From assembly GCA_003134855.1 (NCBI GenBank), contig PLCS01000001.1, forward strand, positions 62,001 through 126,000: 64,000 bases of DNA, read 5' to 3'. The position numbers were made by a program, and so were the translations under genes. A model generated the notes under the pieces. It saw nothing but the letters and a program-made list of their open reading frames with translations. It had not been told where the DNA came from and did not search any database. This stretch comes from Acidobacteriaceae bacterium (GTDB lineage Bacteria; Acidobacteriota; Terriglobia; Terriglobales; Acidobacteriaceae). Positions 8,660 to 16,968 of the stretch are shown here, piece by piece (the first letter of the stretch is position 1; each line of letters starts with the position of its first letter).

Positions 8660-8842
8660 TTATTCGCCGACAGCCTTTTCAACCTTGCCGACAAAGTTCT
8701 GCACTTTGCCCGCGTTCTTTTCAGTTCTGCCGTTAGCTTCAAGGTTGGGGTCGTTGGTAATTTGCCCGGCCGTCTGCTTGATTGCGCCTGTGACTTCGTG
8801 AACCTTGCCTGATGTCTTATCGTTCGTGCTGAGTTTTGTCAT
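8660..8842 (-). CDS. CsbD-family stress protein
   Basis: This 60-residue hydrophilic protein starts at ATG 8842 with AAGGAG upstream. The pattern SGKVHEVTGAIKQTAGQ, then NLEANGRTEKNAGKVQNFVG, is the CsbD repeat. CsbD proteins accumulate under general stress in many bacteria, but their biochemical role is not established. It is upstream of the YqjD-like gene on the same strand. A divergent promoter region of about 330 bp separates it from the haloperoxidase-like gene. Identification is firm despite the short length. Confidence 0.85.
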   Translation of the reverse strand: MTKLSTNDKTSGKVHEVTGAIKQTAGQITNDPNLEANGRTEKNAGKVQNFVGKVEKAVGE

Positions 8843-9171
8843 GATAGTGGCGATCTCCTTGCGCCTTGAGGGTCCGCGACCAGGCAAGCCACCCTTTGGG
8901 GAGCTTCCTTGACGGATGCAGAGCCTTCTATCGACTAGTCTCAACGATCCTTTTGGTGGATGCTGATCTGAATTGCTCGGCGTGGCAGGCGTGCGGCCAG
9001 ATCGTCTCTCACACCTCAAAATCGAGGGTGACCCGCCGATGGACAATAAAGCTCAGACTGCACGGCCGGCAGCGGTTCCAATCAGAGTGCCGGCCGAATC
9101 CACACTTCTTCCTCGACTGCGGCAAGCAAGATTTCCCAACCCGAAGCAACACGAAACAAGGAGAGATTCCA
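8843..9171. other. Divergent intergenic region between csbD and the hydrolase gene; holds one copy of a duplicated segment
   Basis: No gene is seen here. The stretch 8929-9010 is a diverged direct repeat of 8106-8192: both begin TATCGAC and share TCTCAAC, TTGGTG and GATCGTCTC in the same order. The two copies bracket the YqjD-like and csbD genes. The hydrolase Shine-Dalgarno AAGGAGAG lies at about 9158-9165. Confidence 0.5.
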
Positions 9172-9993
9172 ATGCCCACCATTACGACGAAAGACGGAAC
9201 GCAAATCTATTACAAGGACTGGGGCGCGGGTCAGCCCGTGGTCTTCAGTCACGGCTGGCCGCTGGATGCGGATGCCTGGGAAGACCAGATGCTGTTTCTA
9301 GCCTCGCACGGATACCGCACGATTGCGCATGACCGAAGGGGCCATGGGCGGTCAAGCCAGCCTTGGAATGGCAACGATATGGACACCTACGCCGACGACC
9401 TTGCGGAGCTGACCGAGTCGCTGGACCTGAAGGACGCGGTTCACGTGGGGCACTCGACCGGCGGGGGCGAGGTGGCGCGCTATATCGGCCGCCACGGGAC
9501 CAGCCGCGTAGCCAAGACGGTACTCATCGGTTCTGTAACACCATTGATGGTAAGTGCAGCCGGTAATCCCGGCGGATTGCCGATAAAAACTTTCGACGAT
9601 ATCCGCAGCGGCGTTCTGGCCGACCGCTCGCAGTTCTTCAAGGACTTGACGACGCCGTTCTATGGGGCCAACCGGCCCGGATCGACAGTTTCGCAAGGCC
9701 TGCGGGATTTCTTCTGGCTACAGGGGATGATGGCGGGCTTGAACGCCTGCTACGACTGCATCAAGGCATTCTCTGAAACCGACTTTACCGAAGACCTGAA
9801 GAAGATCGACGTGCCCACGCTGATCCTGCACGGCGACGACGACCAGATCGTGCCCATCAACGATTCGGCATTGCTCACGACCGCGCTGGTGAAAGGATCG
9901 ACCCTGAAAGTCTATCCGGGCGCGCCGCACGGACTGTGCTCGACCCTCAAGAACCAGGTGAACGCGGACCTGCTGGCGTTTATTCGGGGGTAG
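9172..9993 (+). CDS. Alpha/beta hydrolase, cofactor-free haloperoxidase/arylesterase type
   Basis: The 273-residue product starts at ATG 9172 behind AAGGAGA. It has the nucleophile elbow GHSTGGGE (Ser about 97), the acid in HGDDDQIVP (Asp about 224-226) and the catalytic His in GAPHGLC (about 253). An oxyanion segment [10 protein letters not shown] is near residue 30. This set typifies non-haem chloroperoxidases, which act as esterases and perhydrolases. There is no signal peptide, so it is cytoplasmic. It sits beside csbD and a YqjD-like gene, consistent with a stress role, though no substrate can be inferred. Confidence 0.88.
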   Translation: MPTITTKDGTQIYYKDWGAGQPVVFSHGWPLDADAWEDQMLFLASHGYRTIAHDRRGHGRSSQPWNGNDMDTYADDLAELTESLDLKDAVHVGHSTGGGEVARYIGRHGTSRVAKTVLIGSVTPLMVSAAGNPGGLPIKTFDDIRSGVLADRSQFFKDLTTPFYGANRPGSTVSQGLRDFFWLQGMMAGLNACYDCIKAFSETDFTEDLKKIDVPTLILHGDDDQIVPINDSALLTTALVKGSTLKVYPGAPHGLCSTLKNQVNADLLAFIRG

Positions 9994-10101
9994 ATGCGAG
10001 CCACCCGCCATTGTCTGGTTTTGATCAGACGAAGCCGGAATCCGGGCCTATCTTGTCTGTAAGGGTAATTTTAAGGCCCTATTTGTCCGCTGGGAGGCGC
10101 T

Positions 10102-10173
10102 ATGTTAGGTTTGGGCTTGTTAGGAACAGTTATTGTGATTGTGCTGATTGTGTGGCTCATCCGTCGCGTGTGA
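10102..10173 (+). CDS. 23-residue single-helix membrane peptide
   Basis: The frame encodes MLGLGLLGTVIVIVLIVWLI followed by RRV and a TGA stop. GGGAGG (10092-10097) is 4 nt upstream of the ATG. The peptide is a single hydrophobic helix with a positively charged C-terminus, a layout seen in annotated tiny membrane proteins of soil bacteria. It follows the haloperoxidase-like gene by about 110 nt in the csbD/YqjD stress cluster. Codon-level purity (Leu/Ile/Val only in the core) and the strong ribosome-binding site support it. Expression is not proven. Confidence 0.55.
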   Translation: MLGLGLLGTVIVIVLIVWLIRRV

Positions 10174-10480
10174 TTCGGCTTGGAGTTCAAAGTAGTTAGT
10201 CGGGAGTAGGTCCCGTTGCCATATCTCGATCCAGCGTAGGCGTGCTTGCGCCTGGAACTTGGGATAGCAGCGCGAGCGGCGTGAGTTAAAGGGGATGGCG
10301 GGTGACCCAGGTCCCCATACCGTCCAACCAAACTGGGTGCCCCATCCTTTCGCCGGCTTTTTGGCGAAAGGGTGGGATACCACGAACCCCTCCCCGACGA
10401 AATCAAGGCGAATGAAAGACGGCCGGGTGAGATTCTCGTATCCCACCCTTCGCAAAGTTCGCGAAGGATGGGGCACTCGG
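10174..10480. repeat. Intergenic region with two inverted CCCAYCCTT hairpins
   Basis: No gene is seen in these 307 bases. Two hairpins of one family lie in opposite order. The first is CCCATCCTTTCGCC at about 10342-10355 with GGCGAAAGGGTGGG at about 10363-10376. The second is CCCACCCTTCGC at about 10442-10453 with GCGAAGGATGGG at about 10461-10472. A decayed CAGGTCCCC arm is at about 10303-10312. The second hairpin lies just past the stop codon of the leftward gene and could act as its terminator. Confidence 0.6.
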
Positions 10481-11134
10481 TTAGGAAGCCTTCGGTTCTA
10501 CTTCTGATATAGGAGCCTCAACTGCCGGATTGAGGAGGCTCACGGCCCGAATGCCGCTATTTCTCGTCAATAGTATACCGGAGCCTGGAATCGCGATGGT
10601 ATTACCATCCGAATCAATCCACGAGGCCTCAGTGAGATAAATCGATGCATCTTCCGCAACATCCGAGTAGTAAAGCAAACTGCCCAATACACTTCTTCCA
10701 TCGGCCAATTCAATTTGAAGCGGTTGTCCATCAATTGCTTCACTCTCGAAAACATCGTTCCAAATTGAATTGCGTGTCGTACGTTCCGAAAGTTTGATCC
10801 AATGAAAGAGCCGATTGCCGTCGAAGCGGATGTACGCGACGGAAGCCAGAGCAAATATCAGAGTTACCACGGCCAGCAAAATCAACTGTGCAGGTTCCCA
10901 AAGGACAGTATCTTCGGTCTTGCCGGAGGGATCGTGTAATATTCGGAAAGGCAGCTTCCCGCTATTAACCGAGATATAGCAGACATAGATGATAAAGCTG
11001 AAAACGATGGCTTCAATCACTCGTTCGAGGTCCGACTGCGAACGGCGTGTAGCCAAGGCCTGTACGATGTATGCTGCTGAGAATCCTGGCAGCAGGATCA
11101 GGAGTACTTGCAAAGCGAGAAGAGTAGCCGGCAT
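10481..11134 (-). CDS. DUF6338-like membrane protein
   Basis: The 217-residue protein starts at ATG 11134. It has an N-terminal LLILLPGFSAAYIVQAL segment, a second membrane helix (about 40-57) and a third (about 82-103). A soluble C-terminal part (about 110-217) contains IWNDVFES and a beta-rich segment LADGRSVLGSLLYYSD. This order, with LPGF near the start and W..VF mid-protein, matches my recollection of DUF6338. Its function is unknown. It is 24 nt downstream of a 51-codon gene on the same strand, suggesting an operon. GC content is visibly lower than in neighbouring hemB. Confidence 0.55.
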   Translation of the reverse strand: MPATLLALQVLLILLPGFSAAYIVQALATRRSQSDLERVIEAIVFSFIIYVCYISVNSGKLPFRILHDPSGKTEDTVLWEPAQLILLAVVTLIFALASVAYIRFDGNRLFHWIKLSERTTRNSIWNDVFESEAIDGQPLQIELADGRSVLGSLLYYSDVAEDASIYLTEASWIDSDGNTIAIPGSGILLTRNSGIRAVSLLNPAVEAPISEVEPKAS

Positions 11135-11158
11135 AGTGAACAGCCACTTTCACTTCTG

Positions 11159-11314
11159 CTATTGTTTCGGCGAATTGGATTGCGCTGGCGGAGGGGGAAC
11201 CTTTACCGGGGGTGGAAGCTTCACCAGAACTCTCGGCACAGGTTTAATAGCTTTTCCGGCATCGGGACTCACAAACTTGTACTTGGAACTCCCTATTGGC
11301 AATACGTATCCCAT
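11159..11314 (-). CDS. Small proline-rich protein, 51 residues
   Basis: Reading leftward from ATG 11314, preceded by GGGAGAG, the frame gives MGYVLPIGSSKYKFVSPD and continues through a Pro/Val-rich tail (LPPPVKVPPPPAQ) to TAG. It ends 24 nt before the DUF6338-like gene. The good ribosome-binding site and tight spacing suggest a real first gene of a two-gene operon. There is no membrane helix. The Pro-rich tail could be an interaction segment. Function unknown. Confidence 0.5.
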   Translation of the reverse strand: MGYVLPIGSSKYKFVSPDAGKAIKPVPRVLVKLPPPVKVPPPPAQSNSPKQ

Positions 11315-11420
11315 ATCACTCTCCCTTATTCATTATCATCCGGTTTGTGAGTCATGTCCACTGTGCAAACCTTATTCCGCCCGATCATCGGCCGTGAAGG
11401 GCAAGCGGAAATACCACTGC

Positions 11421-12410
11421 TCAAGCGAGCAGTTTGGCGGCTTCCTTGGCGAAGTAGGTGACGATGAAGTCTGCGCCGGCGCGGCGGATGCTGAGCAGCG
11501 ATTCGAGGATGGCGCGGTCGTGGTCGAGCCAGCCCTTTTGGAAGGCGGCCTGGAGCATCGAGTATTCGCCGGAGACTTGGTATGCGCCGATGGGCACGTC
11601 GACGCGCTCGCGGGCGGCGCGGATTACGTCGAGGTAGGGCATGGCGGGCTTCATCAGGATCATGTCCGCGCCTTCTTCAAGGTCGAGTTCGATCTCGCAC
11701 AGTGCCTCGCGCAGGTTTGCGCCGTCCATTTGATAGGTTTTTCGGTCGCCGAACAGGGGCGCGGAGGCGGCGGCTTCACGGAAGGGTCCGTAGAAGGCCG
11801 AGGCGAATTTGGAGGCGTAGCTGAGGATGGGCGTCTGCGGGAAGCCTTCGTCGTCGAGCAGACGGCGGATGGCGGCGACGCGGCCGTCCATCATGTCGCT
11901 GGGGGCGACGACGTCAGCGCCGGCGCGGGCCTGGCTGACAGCGGTCTGGGCGAGCAGATCGAGGGTCGAATCGTTTTCGACTTCAAAGCCGTCGATGGTT
12001 TCGACGACCATGCCGCAGTGGCCGTGGCTGGTGTACTCGCAGAGACAGACGTCGGCGATGAGGACGAGTTTTTTGGCGGCGGGCGAGGCTTTGAGCGCGC
12101 GCAGGCCCTGCTGCACGATTCCGTTGTCGTCATAAGCGCCGGAGCCCTGCTCGTCCTTGTTTTCAGGCAGGCCAAAGAGCAGCAGGCCTCCAAGGCCGAG
12201 ACGGGCGGCCTCCTCGGCTTCGCGGACGGCTTCGTCGACGGAGAGGTTGAAGACGCCCGGCATGGAGCCGACCTCGCGGCGCACGCCCTCGCCGGGGCAG
12301 AGAAAGAGTGGGTAGATCAGGTCGCCGGGCGTGACGGCGGTCTCGCGGACGAGAGCGCGGAGGGATTCGGTGCGGCGGAGGCGGCGCATTCGTGTTTCAG
12401 GGAAGCTCAT
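11421..12410 (-). CDS. hemB: Delta-aminolevulinic acid dehydratase (porphobilinogen synthase)
   Basis: This 329-residue enzyme condenses two 5-aminolevulinate molecules to porphobilinogen, the first common tetrapyrrole intermediate. The cysteine-rich zinc site [14 protein letters not shown] is present (about 118-131). The two Schiff-base lysine regions are [16 protein letters not shown] (about 197-212) and [12 protein letters not shown] (about 250-261). Length and motifs are typical of the zinc-type enzyme. It stands alone on the minus strand. Its product supplies haem for the cytochromes, including the bd oxidase encoded in this window. Confidence 0.97.
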   Translation of the reverse strand: MSFPETRMRRLRRTESLRALVRETAVTPGDLIYPLFLCPGEGVRREVGSMPGVFNLSVDEAVREAEEAARLGLGGLLLFGLPENKDEQGSGAYDDNGIVQQGLRALKASPAAKKLVLIADVCLCEYTSHGHCGMVVETIDGFEVENDSTLDLLAQTAVSQARAGADVVAPSDMMDGRVAAIRRLLDDEGFPQTPILSYASKFASAFYGPFREAAASAPLFGDRKTYQMDGANLREALCEIELDLEEGADMILMKPAMPYLDVIRAARERVDVPIGAYQVSGEYSMLQAAFQKGWLDHDRAILESLLSIRRAGADFIVTYFAKEAAKLLA

Positions 12411-12672
12411 GGTTCAGATTGTAGAACAGAGATCAGAGAACAGAGATCAGGGTATCCCACCCATGGCGCAGAAAAAAGCGGGAAGGATGGGTTAGGAAGC
12501 CAACATGCAAAGCGCAGTGTTTTTCCTGTTGGTGTAGAGTCCGGCGTGGACCGGGAGGTCCACGCGACAGCCGGCCAGGAGGCCGGCGCTACCTGTTTTT
12601 GCAGCGACCGGCAACCTTGACCCAAGTAGGAAATCCACTCTATACCAATAGGCAAAATGCTCTACTATATGC
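12411..12672. other. Divergent intergenic region upstream of hemB with a decayed CCCACCC repeat
   Basis: A degenerate member of the CCCACCC...GGATGGG repeat family is at about 12453-12491. A GC-rich GGCCGGCGCTACC stretch is at about 12577-12595. No gene or clear promoter is recognised. Confidence 0.35.
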
Positions 12673-14271
12673 ATGACCATGGAATCAAGTGAGATTGGGC
12701 CTGATATGAATCGGGAGAAGGGCGATGCGCCGCTGGCAGTTGCGGGCGGCCGGGCGAAGGCGTCTCTGCGCAGCATTCAATGGGCGCAGGCGTTGATTCT
12801 GGCGGCGCTCTTCTTTGCTCCCGCGATGGTCTGCCTGCGATTGGTGTTGGTTGACGATCTGGATATTTGGTGGCATCTTCGGACCGGGGAGTGGATTTGG
12901 CAGCACGGAGCCGTGCCGTGGACGGATGGCTTTTCCAGCTTTGGCGCGGGAAAATTCTGGGCGGCTTACAGCTGGCTCTTCGAGTTGATTGTTTACGCGC
13001 TCTTCCAGCATCTGGGCCTGATTGGTCTGATGGTTTACAGCGTCTCGATGGCGGTGTTGATTGCGATGGCAGTATATCGCCTGATCGGGCGCTTGCAGGC
13101 GGATTTTTCATTTGCCGTGTTGCTGACCGCGTTGATCTGCATAGCGCTTGGGCATTTTTATACGCCCCGGCCATGGTTATTCACGATCCTGTTTTTCGCG
13201 CTGGAACTGGACATTCTGATGCAGGCGCGCAGGTCGGGCAAGATACGGAAGCTGTTATGGCTGCCGCTGCTTTTTGCGCTTTGGGCCAACCTGCACATTC
13301 AGTTCATTGACGGGCTGGCGGTGCTGGGCATCGCCGTGGCGGAGAGTATTGCAGCGCGCTGGTTGAGCGGAGTGGAGACACGGCTGCGGGCAAGCTGGCT
13401 GGGCGGCATCTTTCTGGCTTGTATCCTGGCGCCGCTGGCCAATCCCTATGGCTGGAGGATTTATCTGGTTGCCAAGGATCTGGCGACCCAGTCCGGCGTT
13501 CTGAATAGCGTGAGTGAGATGGCCGCAATGGGATTTCGGAGCTTTGACGATTGGCTGGTGGTGCTGTTTGCGCTGGCGGCCGTCGCTACGCTGGCCTGGG
13601 CGCGGCGCATGGCATTCTTCGAGATGCTGCTGCTGGCCTTTGCCGTGTATGTTTCATTCAAATCGCAGCGCGATACGTGGGTGCTGATTCTTGCCGCCGG
13701 GGCAATTCTGGCGCGCGGGCTGAAAGGGGACAAAGAGAATCAACCGCGTTTAACGGCAGGCTTTGCGCCCCTGGTGGTGATGATCGCGGGAGTAGCGGTA
13801 AGTGTGGCCTCCTGGGGGTTGCAGGTGAACAATGCTCATCTGCAGAAGAAGATGGCCGAGAATCTTCCGGTGCGCGCAGTGGAAGTGATGAAGGAGAAGG
13901 GCTGGAGCGGGCCATTGTATAACGACTATAACTGGGGCGGCTATCTGATATGGGCATTGCGGATGCCGGTCAGCATCGATGGCCGCGCGGCGTTACACGG
14001 CGATCAGCAGATCTATCGCGCGATGGCGACATGCGGGGGACAGCCGGAATGGTCCTCTGATCCCGATCTGAAGAAGGCGGGTTTGGTAATCATGCCTCTC
14101 AAAGCTCCGCTGACGCAACTGCTGCGGATGGACACAGAGTTCGAGCTTGGCTACGAAGACAAGCTGGCGGCGGTCTTTGTGCGGCGAAAGGCAGCTACTC
14201 CGGGAGTGGCGGACAGCGGGTATGCTCTGACCGGGAATCGCGGACAACTGGCAGGAATTGCCCTATATTAA
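12673..14271 (+). CDS. Polytopic membrane protein, GT-C-like glycosyltransferase candidate
   Basis: This 532-residue protein has about 10 hydrophobic segments between residues 37 and 385 and a soluble C-terminal domain (about 390-532). The first periplasmic loop carries VDDLDIWWHLRTGEW (about 57-71), a D-D/W-H-x-x-G-E pattern typical of GT-C enzymes, which use lipid-linked sugars. The C-terminal part includes NDYNWGGYLIWAL and SIDGRAALHG, common in this kind of uncharacterised bacterial protein. No partner genes indicate the acceptor. The start could also be ATG 12679. Confidence 0.6.
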   Translation: MTMESSEIGPDMNREKGDAPLAVAGGRAKASLRSIQWAQALILAALFFAPAMVCLRLVLVDDLDIWWHLRTGEWIWQHGAVPWTDGFSSFGAGKFWAAYSWLFELIVYALFQHLGLIGLMVYSVSMAVLIAMAVYRLIGRLQADFSFAVLLTALICIALGHFYTPRPWLFTILFFALELDILMQARRSGKIRKLLWLPLLFALWANLHIQFIDGLAVLGIAVAESIAARWLSGVETRLRASWLGGIFLACILAPLANPYGWRIYLVAKDLATQSGVLNSVSEMAAMGFRSFDDWLVVLFALAAVATLAWARRMAFFEMLLLAFAVYVSFKSQRDTWVLILAAGAILARGLKGDKENQPRLTAGFAPLVVMIAGVAVSVASWGLQVNNAHLQKKMAENLPVRAVEVMKEKGWSGPLYNDYNWGGYLIWALRMPVSIDGRAALHGDQQIYRAMATCGGQPEWSSDPDLKKAGLVIMPLKAPLTQLLRMDTEFELGYEDKLAAVFVRRKAATPGVADSGYALTGNRGQLAGIALY

Positions 14272-14308
14272 TGCCTGGTTGTGAACCGAAGGGTTATGGA
14301 CGACATTT

Positions 14309-14821
14309 TCAAAGCTGGTCGTAGAGCGTGGAGTTGCGGTAGCCCAGCAGCACCACCAGGGTCCAGATGCCCAGGGCGGTTCCGAAGGGGAACTTGATCA
14401 GGCTCAGGATAGCGGCTACGATGGCCACGATCCTTCCCCACGGCGCGCGCTCCATCAGGCCCCATCCGGCGGCCAGCGCCAAGGCGGCGCGTAGCACCAG
14501 GAAGACCCAGGCGAAATGCAGGAACGCCGGCATAAACCACAGGGGCGGCATGGGGTTGTGCGCCCAGGGGCCTTGCATCCAAGGGCCGAAGCGGCCGGAG
14601 AAGAAGGCGTTGGCGAAGGTCAGCCCGACGATTCCGGTCAGCAGAGCGAAGGCGGCATAGATATACCAGACGACGGCGAGCGCCTTCACTTTGCCCGCGT
14701 AGTTTTGCAGTTCGAACTCCAGGCCGGGCACGGAGGGAACCGGCGGCGCTGCCGGACGGCCACACTGCGGGCAGAAGCCCTGCTCCGGCGGTAATGCCAA
14801 ACCACATCCGCTGCAAAACAT
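14309..14821 (-). CDS. Zinc-ribbon membrane protein
   Basis: The 170-residue protein starts at ATG 14821 behind AAGGAGG. A zinc ribbon opens the protein (MFCSGCGLALPPEQGFCPQC, four cysteines in two CxxC pairs at residues 3-20). Four hydrophobic segments follow (about 47-70, 95-115, 120-138, 140-160). Similar zinc_ribbon_2 membrane proteins are common and uncharacterised. It is convergent with the upstream GT-C-like gene, with 37 nt between stops. No function can be assigned. Confidence 0.7.
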   Translation of the reverse strand: MFCSGCGLALPPEQGFCPQCGRPAAPPVPSVPGLEFELQNYAGKVKALAVVWYIYAAFALLTGIVGLTFANAFFSGRFGPWMQGPWAHNPMPPLWFMPAFLHFAWVFLVLRAALALAAGWGLMERAPWGRIVAIVAAILSLIKFPFGTALGIWTLVVLLGYRNSTLYDQL

Positions 14822-14907
14822 ACTTGCCTCCTTGAAGGAACCGATATGAGTTTACTACGCAACGGCGGGGCACGGAGTTCCGCGCCGGAAGCCACCAAGC
14901 TTCTTCC

Positions 14908-15045
14908 GTGGCTCGCCAGCCGATTCTAGACCTGCACAGCCGCGTGCATGGTTACGAGTTGCTGTTCTGGAATGGGAGGAAGCCTCTGGCTGGCGCTGGC
15001 AGCGATCTGGCGACCCGGACCCTGCTCGACAATGCGGGGACGTTT
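14908..15045 (+). pseudogene. Remnant of an EAL-HDOD (YuxH-like) signalling protein N-terminus
   Basis: The frame reads VARQPILDLHSRVHGYELLF and then GSDLATRTLLDNAGTF, which is the conserved beginning of EAL-HDOD proteins (ARQPI.D...R..GYELLFR, then D.ATR...DN). The match stops abruptly at about 15045 and the frame continues into the promoter and antitoxin gene that follow. Only about 46 codons of a protein usually near 400 residues remain. A nearby ATG at 14846 with a ribosome-binding site is in another frame, so a frameshift may also be present. It is a truncated relic next to an inserted toxin-antitoxin pair. Confidence 0.7.
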
Positions 15046-15052
15046 CTGCGAA

Positions 15053-15081
15053 TTGACACAGGATATGTGCGCACGTATACT
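15053..15081 (+). promoter_or_regulatory. Near-consensus sigma-70 promoter of the antitoxin gene
   Basis: TTGACA (15053-15058) and TATACT (15076-15081) are separated by 17 bp. The antitoxin ATG is at 15088, 7 nt from the end of the -10, so transcription should begin at or next to the start codon and the mRNA would be leaderless. The imperfect dyad TGTGCGCA...TGTGTACA (about 15066-15088) overlaps the -10 and is a candidate autoregulatory operator. Confidence 0.7.
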
Positions 15082-15087
15082 GTGTAC

Positions 15088-15309
15088 ATGAACATCACCC
15101 TCTCTATCGATGAGCAAATTGTCGAGCGGGCGCGGGAGAAGCTGCGCGCCGTGGGCAAAAGCCTGAATCAGGAGATTCGTGAGCATCTTGCGCACGTGGC
15201 TGGAGAGAAAGAAGTCGAGCGCGCCAATGCCGAGTTCGTGAAGCGTTGCGGAAAAGGAAACTCCAACGGCTGGAAGTTTAACCGGGATGAGCTTTATGAA
15301 CGAAGGTAG
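15088..15309 (+). CDS. VapB-like ribbon-helix-helix antitoxin
   Basis: This 73-residue protein starts at ATG 15088 (MNITLSIDEQIVERAREKLR). The N-terminal strand ITLSIDEQ followed by two helices (IVERAREKLRAVGKSLNQEI) fits a ribbon-helix-helix DNA-binding domain. The C-terminal FNRDELYERR would contact the toxin. The open frame extends upstream to 14908, but that part is a relic of an EAL-HDOD gene, so the longer start is rejected. It overlaps the PIN gene by 23 nt. Expression probably comes from the promoter immediately upstream. Confidence 0.8.
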   Translation: MNITLSIDEQIVERAREKLRAVGKSLNQEIREHLAHVAGEKEVERANAEFVKRCGKGNSNGWKFNRDELYERR

Positions 15310-15721
15310 CGGCCCGCGGACATTTCTCGATACAAATATCCTGGTTTATGCCGATGACGCGTTGTATCCCGTCAAACAAAGCAAGTCGATTGAGCTGATT
15401 ACGACTCTACGGAGCCGGCGCACAGGTGTAATCTCCCTGCAAGTACTTCAGGAGTACTTCGTTACTGTTACACGAAAGCAGAAGCTCGACCCCGGCATTG
15501 CTCGCGATCAGGTTGAGTATTTTTTGGGCTTTATTGTTGCGGAGCCAAAAGTGAACGACATACTGGCTGCCATCGATATGCACCGGCTGCTTGGCTTTTC
15601 GTACTGGGATGCGCTGGTTCTGCGCATGGCCAAGCAGGCGGGCTGCCGCGTCATACTCTCAGAAGATATGCAGCACGGGCGCGTTGTCGATGGCGTCGAG
15701 ATCGTCAATCCTTTTCTGTGA
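15287..15721 (+). CDS. PIN-domain ribonuclease toxin (VapC-like)
   Basis: The product has 144 residues from ATG 15287; ATG 15296, with GGATGAG upstream, is an alternative. PIN acidic residues are visible: Asp in FLDTNILVYADD, Glu in LQVLQEYFVTV, Asp in FSYWDALVLRMAK and Asp in ILSEDMQHG. It should cleave structured RNA when free of its antitoxin. The gene overlaps the antitoxin gene, as is usual. The pair appears inserted beside a broken EAL-HDOD gene. Intact and typical. Confidence 0.88.
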   Translation: MSFMNEGSGPRTFLDTNILVYADDALYPVKQSKSIELITTLRSRRTGVISLQVLQEYFVTVTRKQKLDPGIARDQVEYFLGFIVAEPKVNDILAAIDMHRLLGFSYWDALVLRMAKQAGCRVILSEDMQHGRVVDGVEIVNPFL

Positions 15722-15903
15722 TGCCAATGCTCTCATTTCGCGGTAGAATAGAAGACGAAGTGGTTCTTCATCAGCCCATCCCGGCCCTGCTCTAGCGGCG
15801 CTCGCCGCCTGCACTCGCTCCCTGCCCTTTTTCAGATTCATCCCCACAGCAGCAACGCGCCCCGGCATGGGCGATTGAGTTTAGCCGTAACCATGAGGAA
15901 TGT

Positions 15904-16968
15904 ATGATTGATCGTTTGCAACAGATGGAAGAGCGTTACGAAGAGCTTTCCGCGCAGCTTTCGCTGCCGGAGATCGTCAACGACCGCGAAAAGTACCAGA
16001 AGGCGGGCAAGGCGCTCAGCGCGCTGGAGTCCCCGGTGATGAAATTCCGCGAGCTGAAGCTGGTGCGCCTGGGCCTGGCCGAAGCGCGCGCGATGCTGGC
16101 CGACCCGGATATGCGCGCGATGGCCGAGGAGGAGATTGCGCAGCTTGCGCCGCGCGAGCCGGCGCTGGAAGAAGAGATCAAAATCATGCTGCTGCCCAAG
16201 GATCCCAACGACGAGAAGAACGTGATCCTGGAAATTCGCGCGGGCACGGGCGGCGACGAGGCTTCGCTCTTTGCCGCTGAAGTCTTTCGCATGTATCAGC
16301 GCTTCGCCGAGCAGCACAAATGGAAGATCGAGCTGCTTTCGATGTCCGAGTCGGGCGTGGGCGGCTACAAGGAAGTGATCGCCATCATCGAGGGCGAGCG
16401 GGTCTACTCGCAGATGAAGTGGGAGAGCGGCGTGCATCGCGTGCAGCGCGTTCCGGCCACCGAGGCGCAAGGGCGCGTGCATACCTCGGCGATCACCGTT
16501 GCCGTGCTGCCCGAGGCCGAGGAGGTGGATGTGAAGATTGAAGCCAAGGATATTCGCATCGACACTTTCTGTTCCTCCGGCCCCGGCGGGCAGTCGGTGA
16601 ACACCACTTACTCTGCCGTGCGCATTACGCACATTCCGTCGAATACAGTAGTTAGCTGCCAGGATGAAAAATCGCAGATCAAGAACCGCGAAAAGGGAAT
16701 GCGCGTGCTACGTTCGCGGCTCTATGAGATGGAGATGGATAAGCAGAATGCCGAGTTAGCGCGGGAACGCAAGCAGATGGTAGGCACAGGCGACCGCAGC
16801 GAGAAGATTCGCACCTATAACTTCCCGCAAAACCGGCTGACCGACCATCGCATCGGACTCACACTGCACCAGCTTGACCTGGTGATGGAGGGCCGCTTGC
16901 AGCCCATCGTGGATGCGCTGATCACACACTACCAGGCCGAGCAGTTGAAGGCCGGCGGCAATTCATGA
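15904..16968 (+). CDS. prfA: Peptide chain release factor 1
   Basis: The 354-residue factor recognises UAA and UAG codons and triggers peptidyl-tRNA hydrolysis. The GGQ loop is [17 protein letters not shown] (about 224-240). The RF1 tripeptide anticodon is PAT in [14 protein letters not shown] (about 182-195), not SPF of RF2. ATG 15904 follows GAGGAATGT. The stop overlaps the prmC start in ATGA (16965-16968), so the factor and its modifying enzyme are translationally coupled. Confidence 0.97.
   Translation: MIDRLQQMEERYEELSAQLSLPEIVNDREKYQKAGKALSALESPVMKFRELKLVRLGLAEARAMLADPDMRAMAEEEIAQLAPREPALEEEIKIMLLPKDPNDEKNVILEIRAGTGGDEASLFAAEVFRMYQRFAEQHKWKIELLSMSESGVGGYKEVIAIIEGERVYSQMKWESGVHRVQRVPATEAQGRVHTSAITVAVLPEAEEVDVKIEAKDIRIDTFCSSGPGGQSVNTTYSAVRITHIPSNTVVSCQDEKSQIKNREKGMRVLRSRLYEMEMDKQNAELARERKQMVGTGDRSEKIRTYNFPQNRLTDHRIGLTLHQLDLVMEGRLQPIVDALITHYQAEQLKAGGNS

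Noticed and set aside
14908..15309. Fused EAL-HDOD/antitoxin protein of 133 residues
   Set aside because: The N-terminal third is a truncated relic; a near-consensus promoter and an own ATG lie before the antitoxin part.
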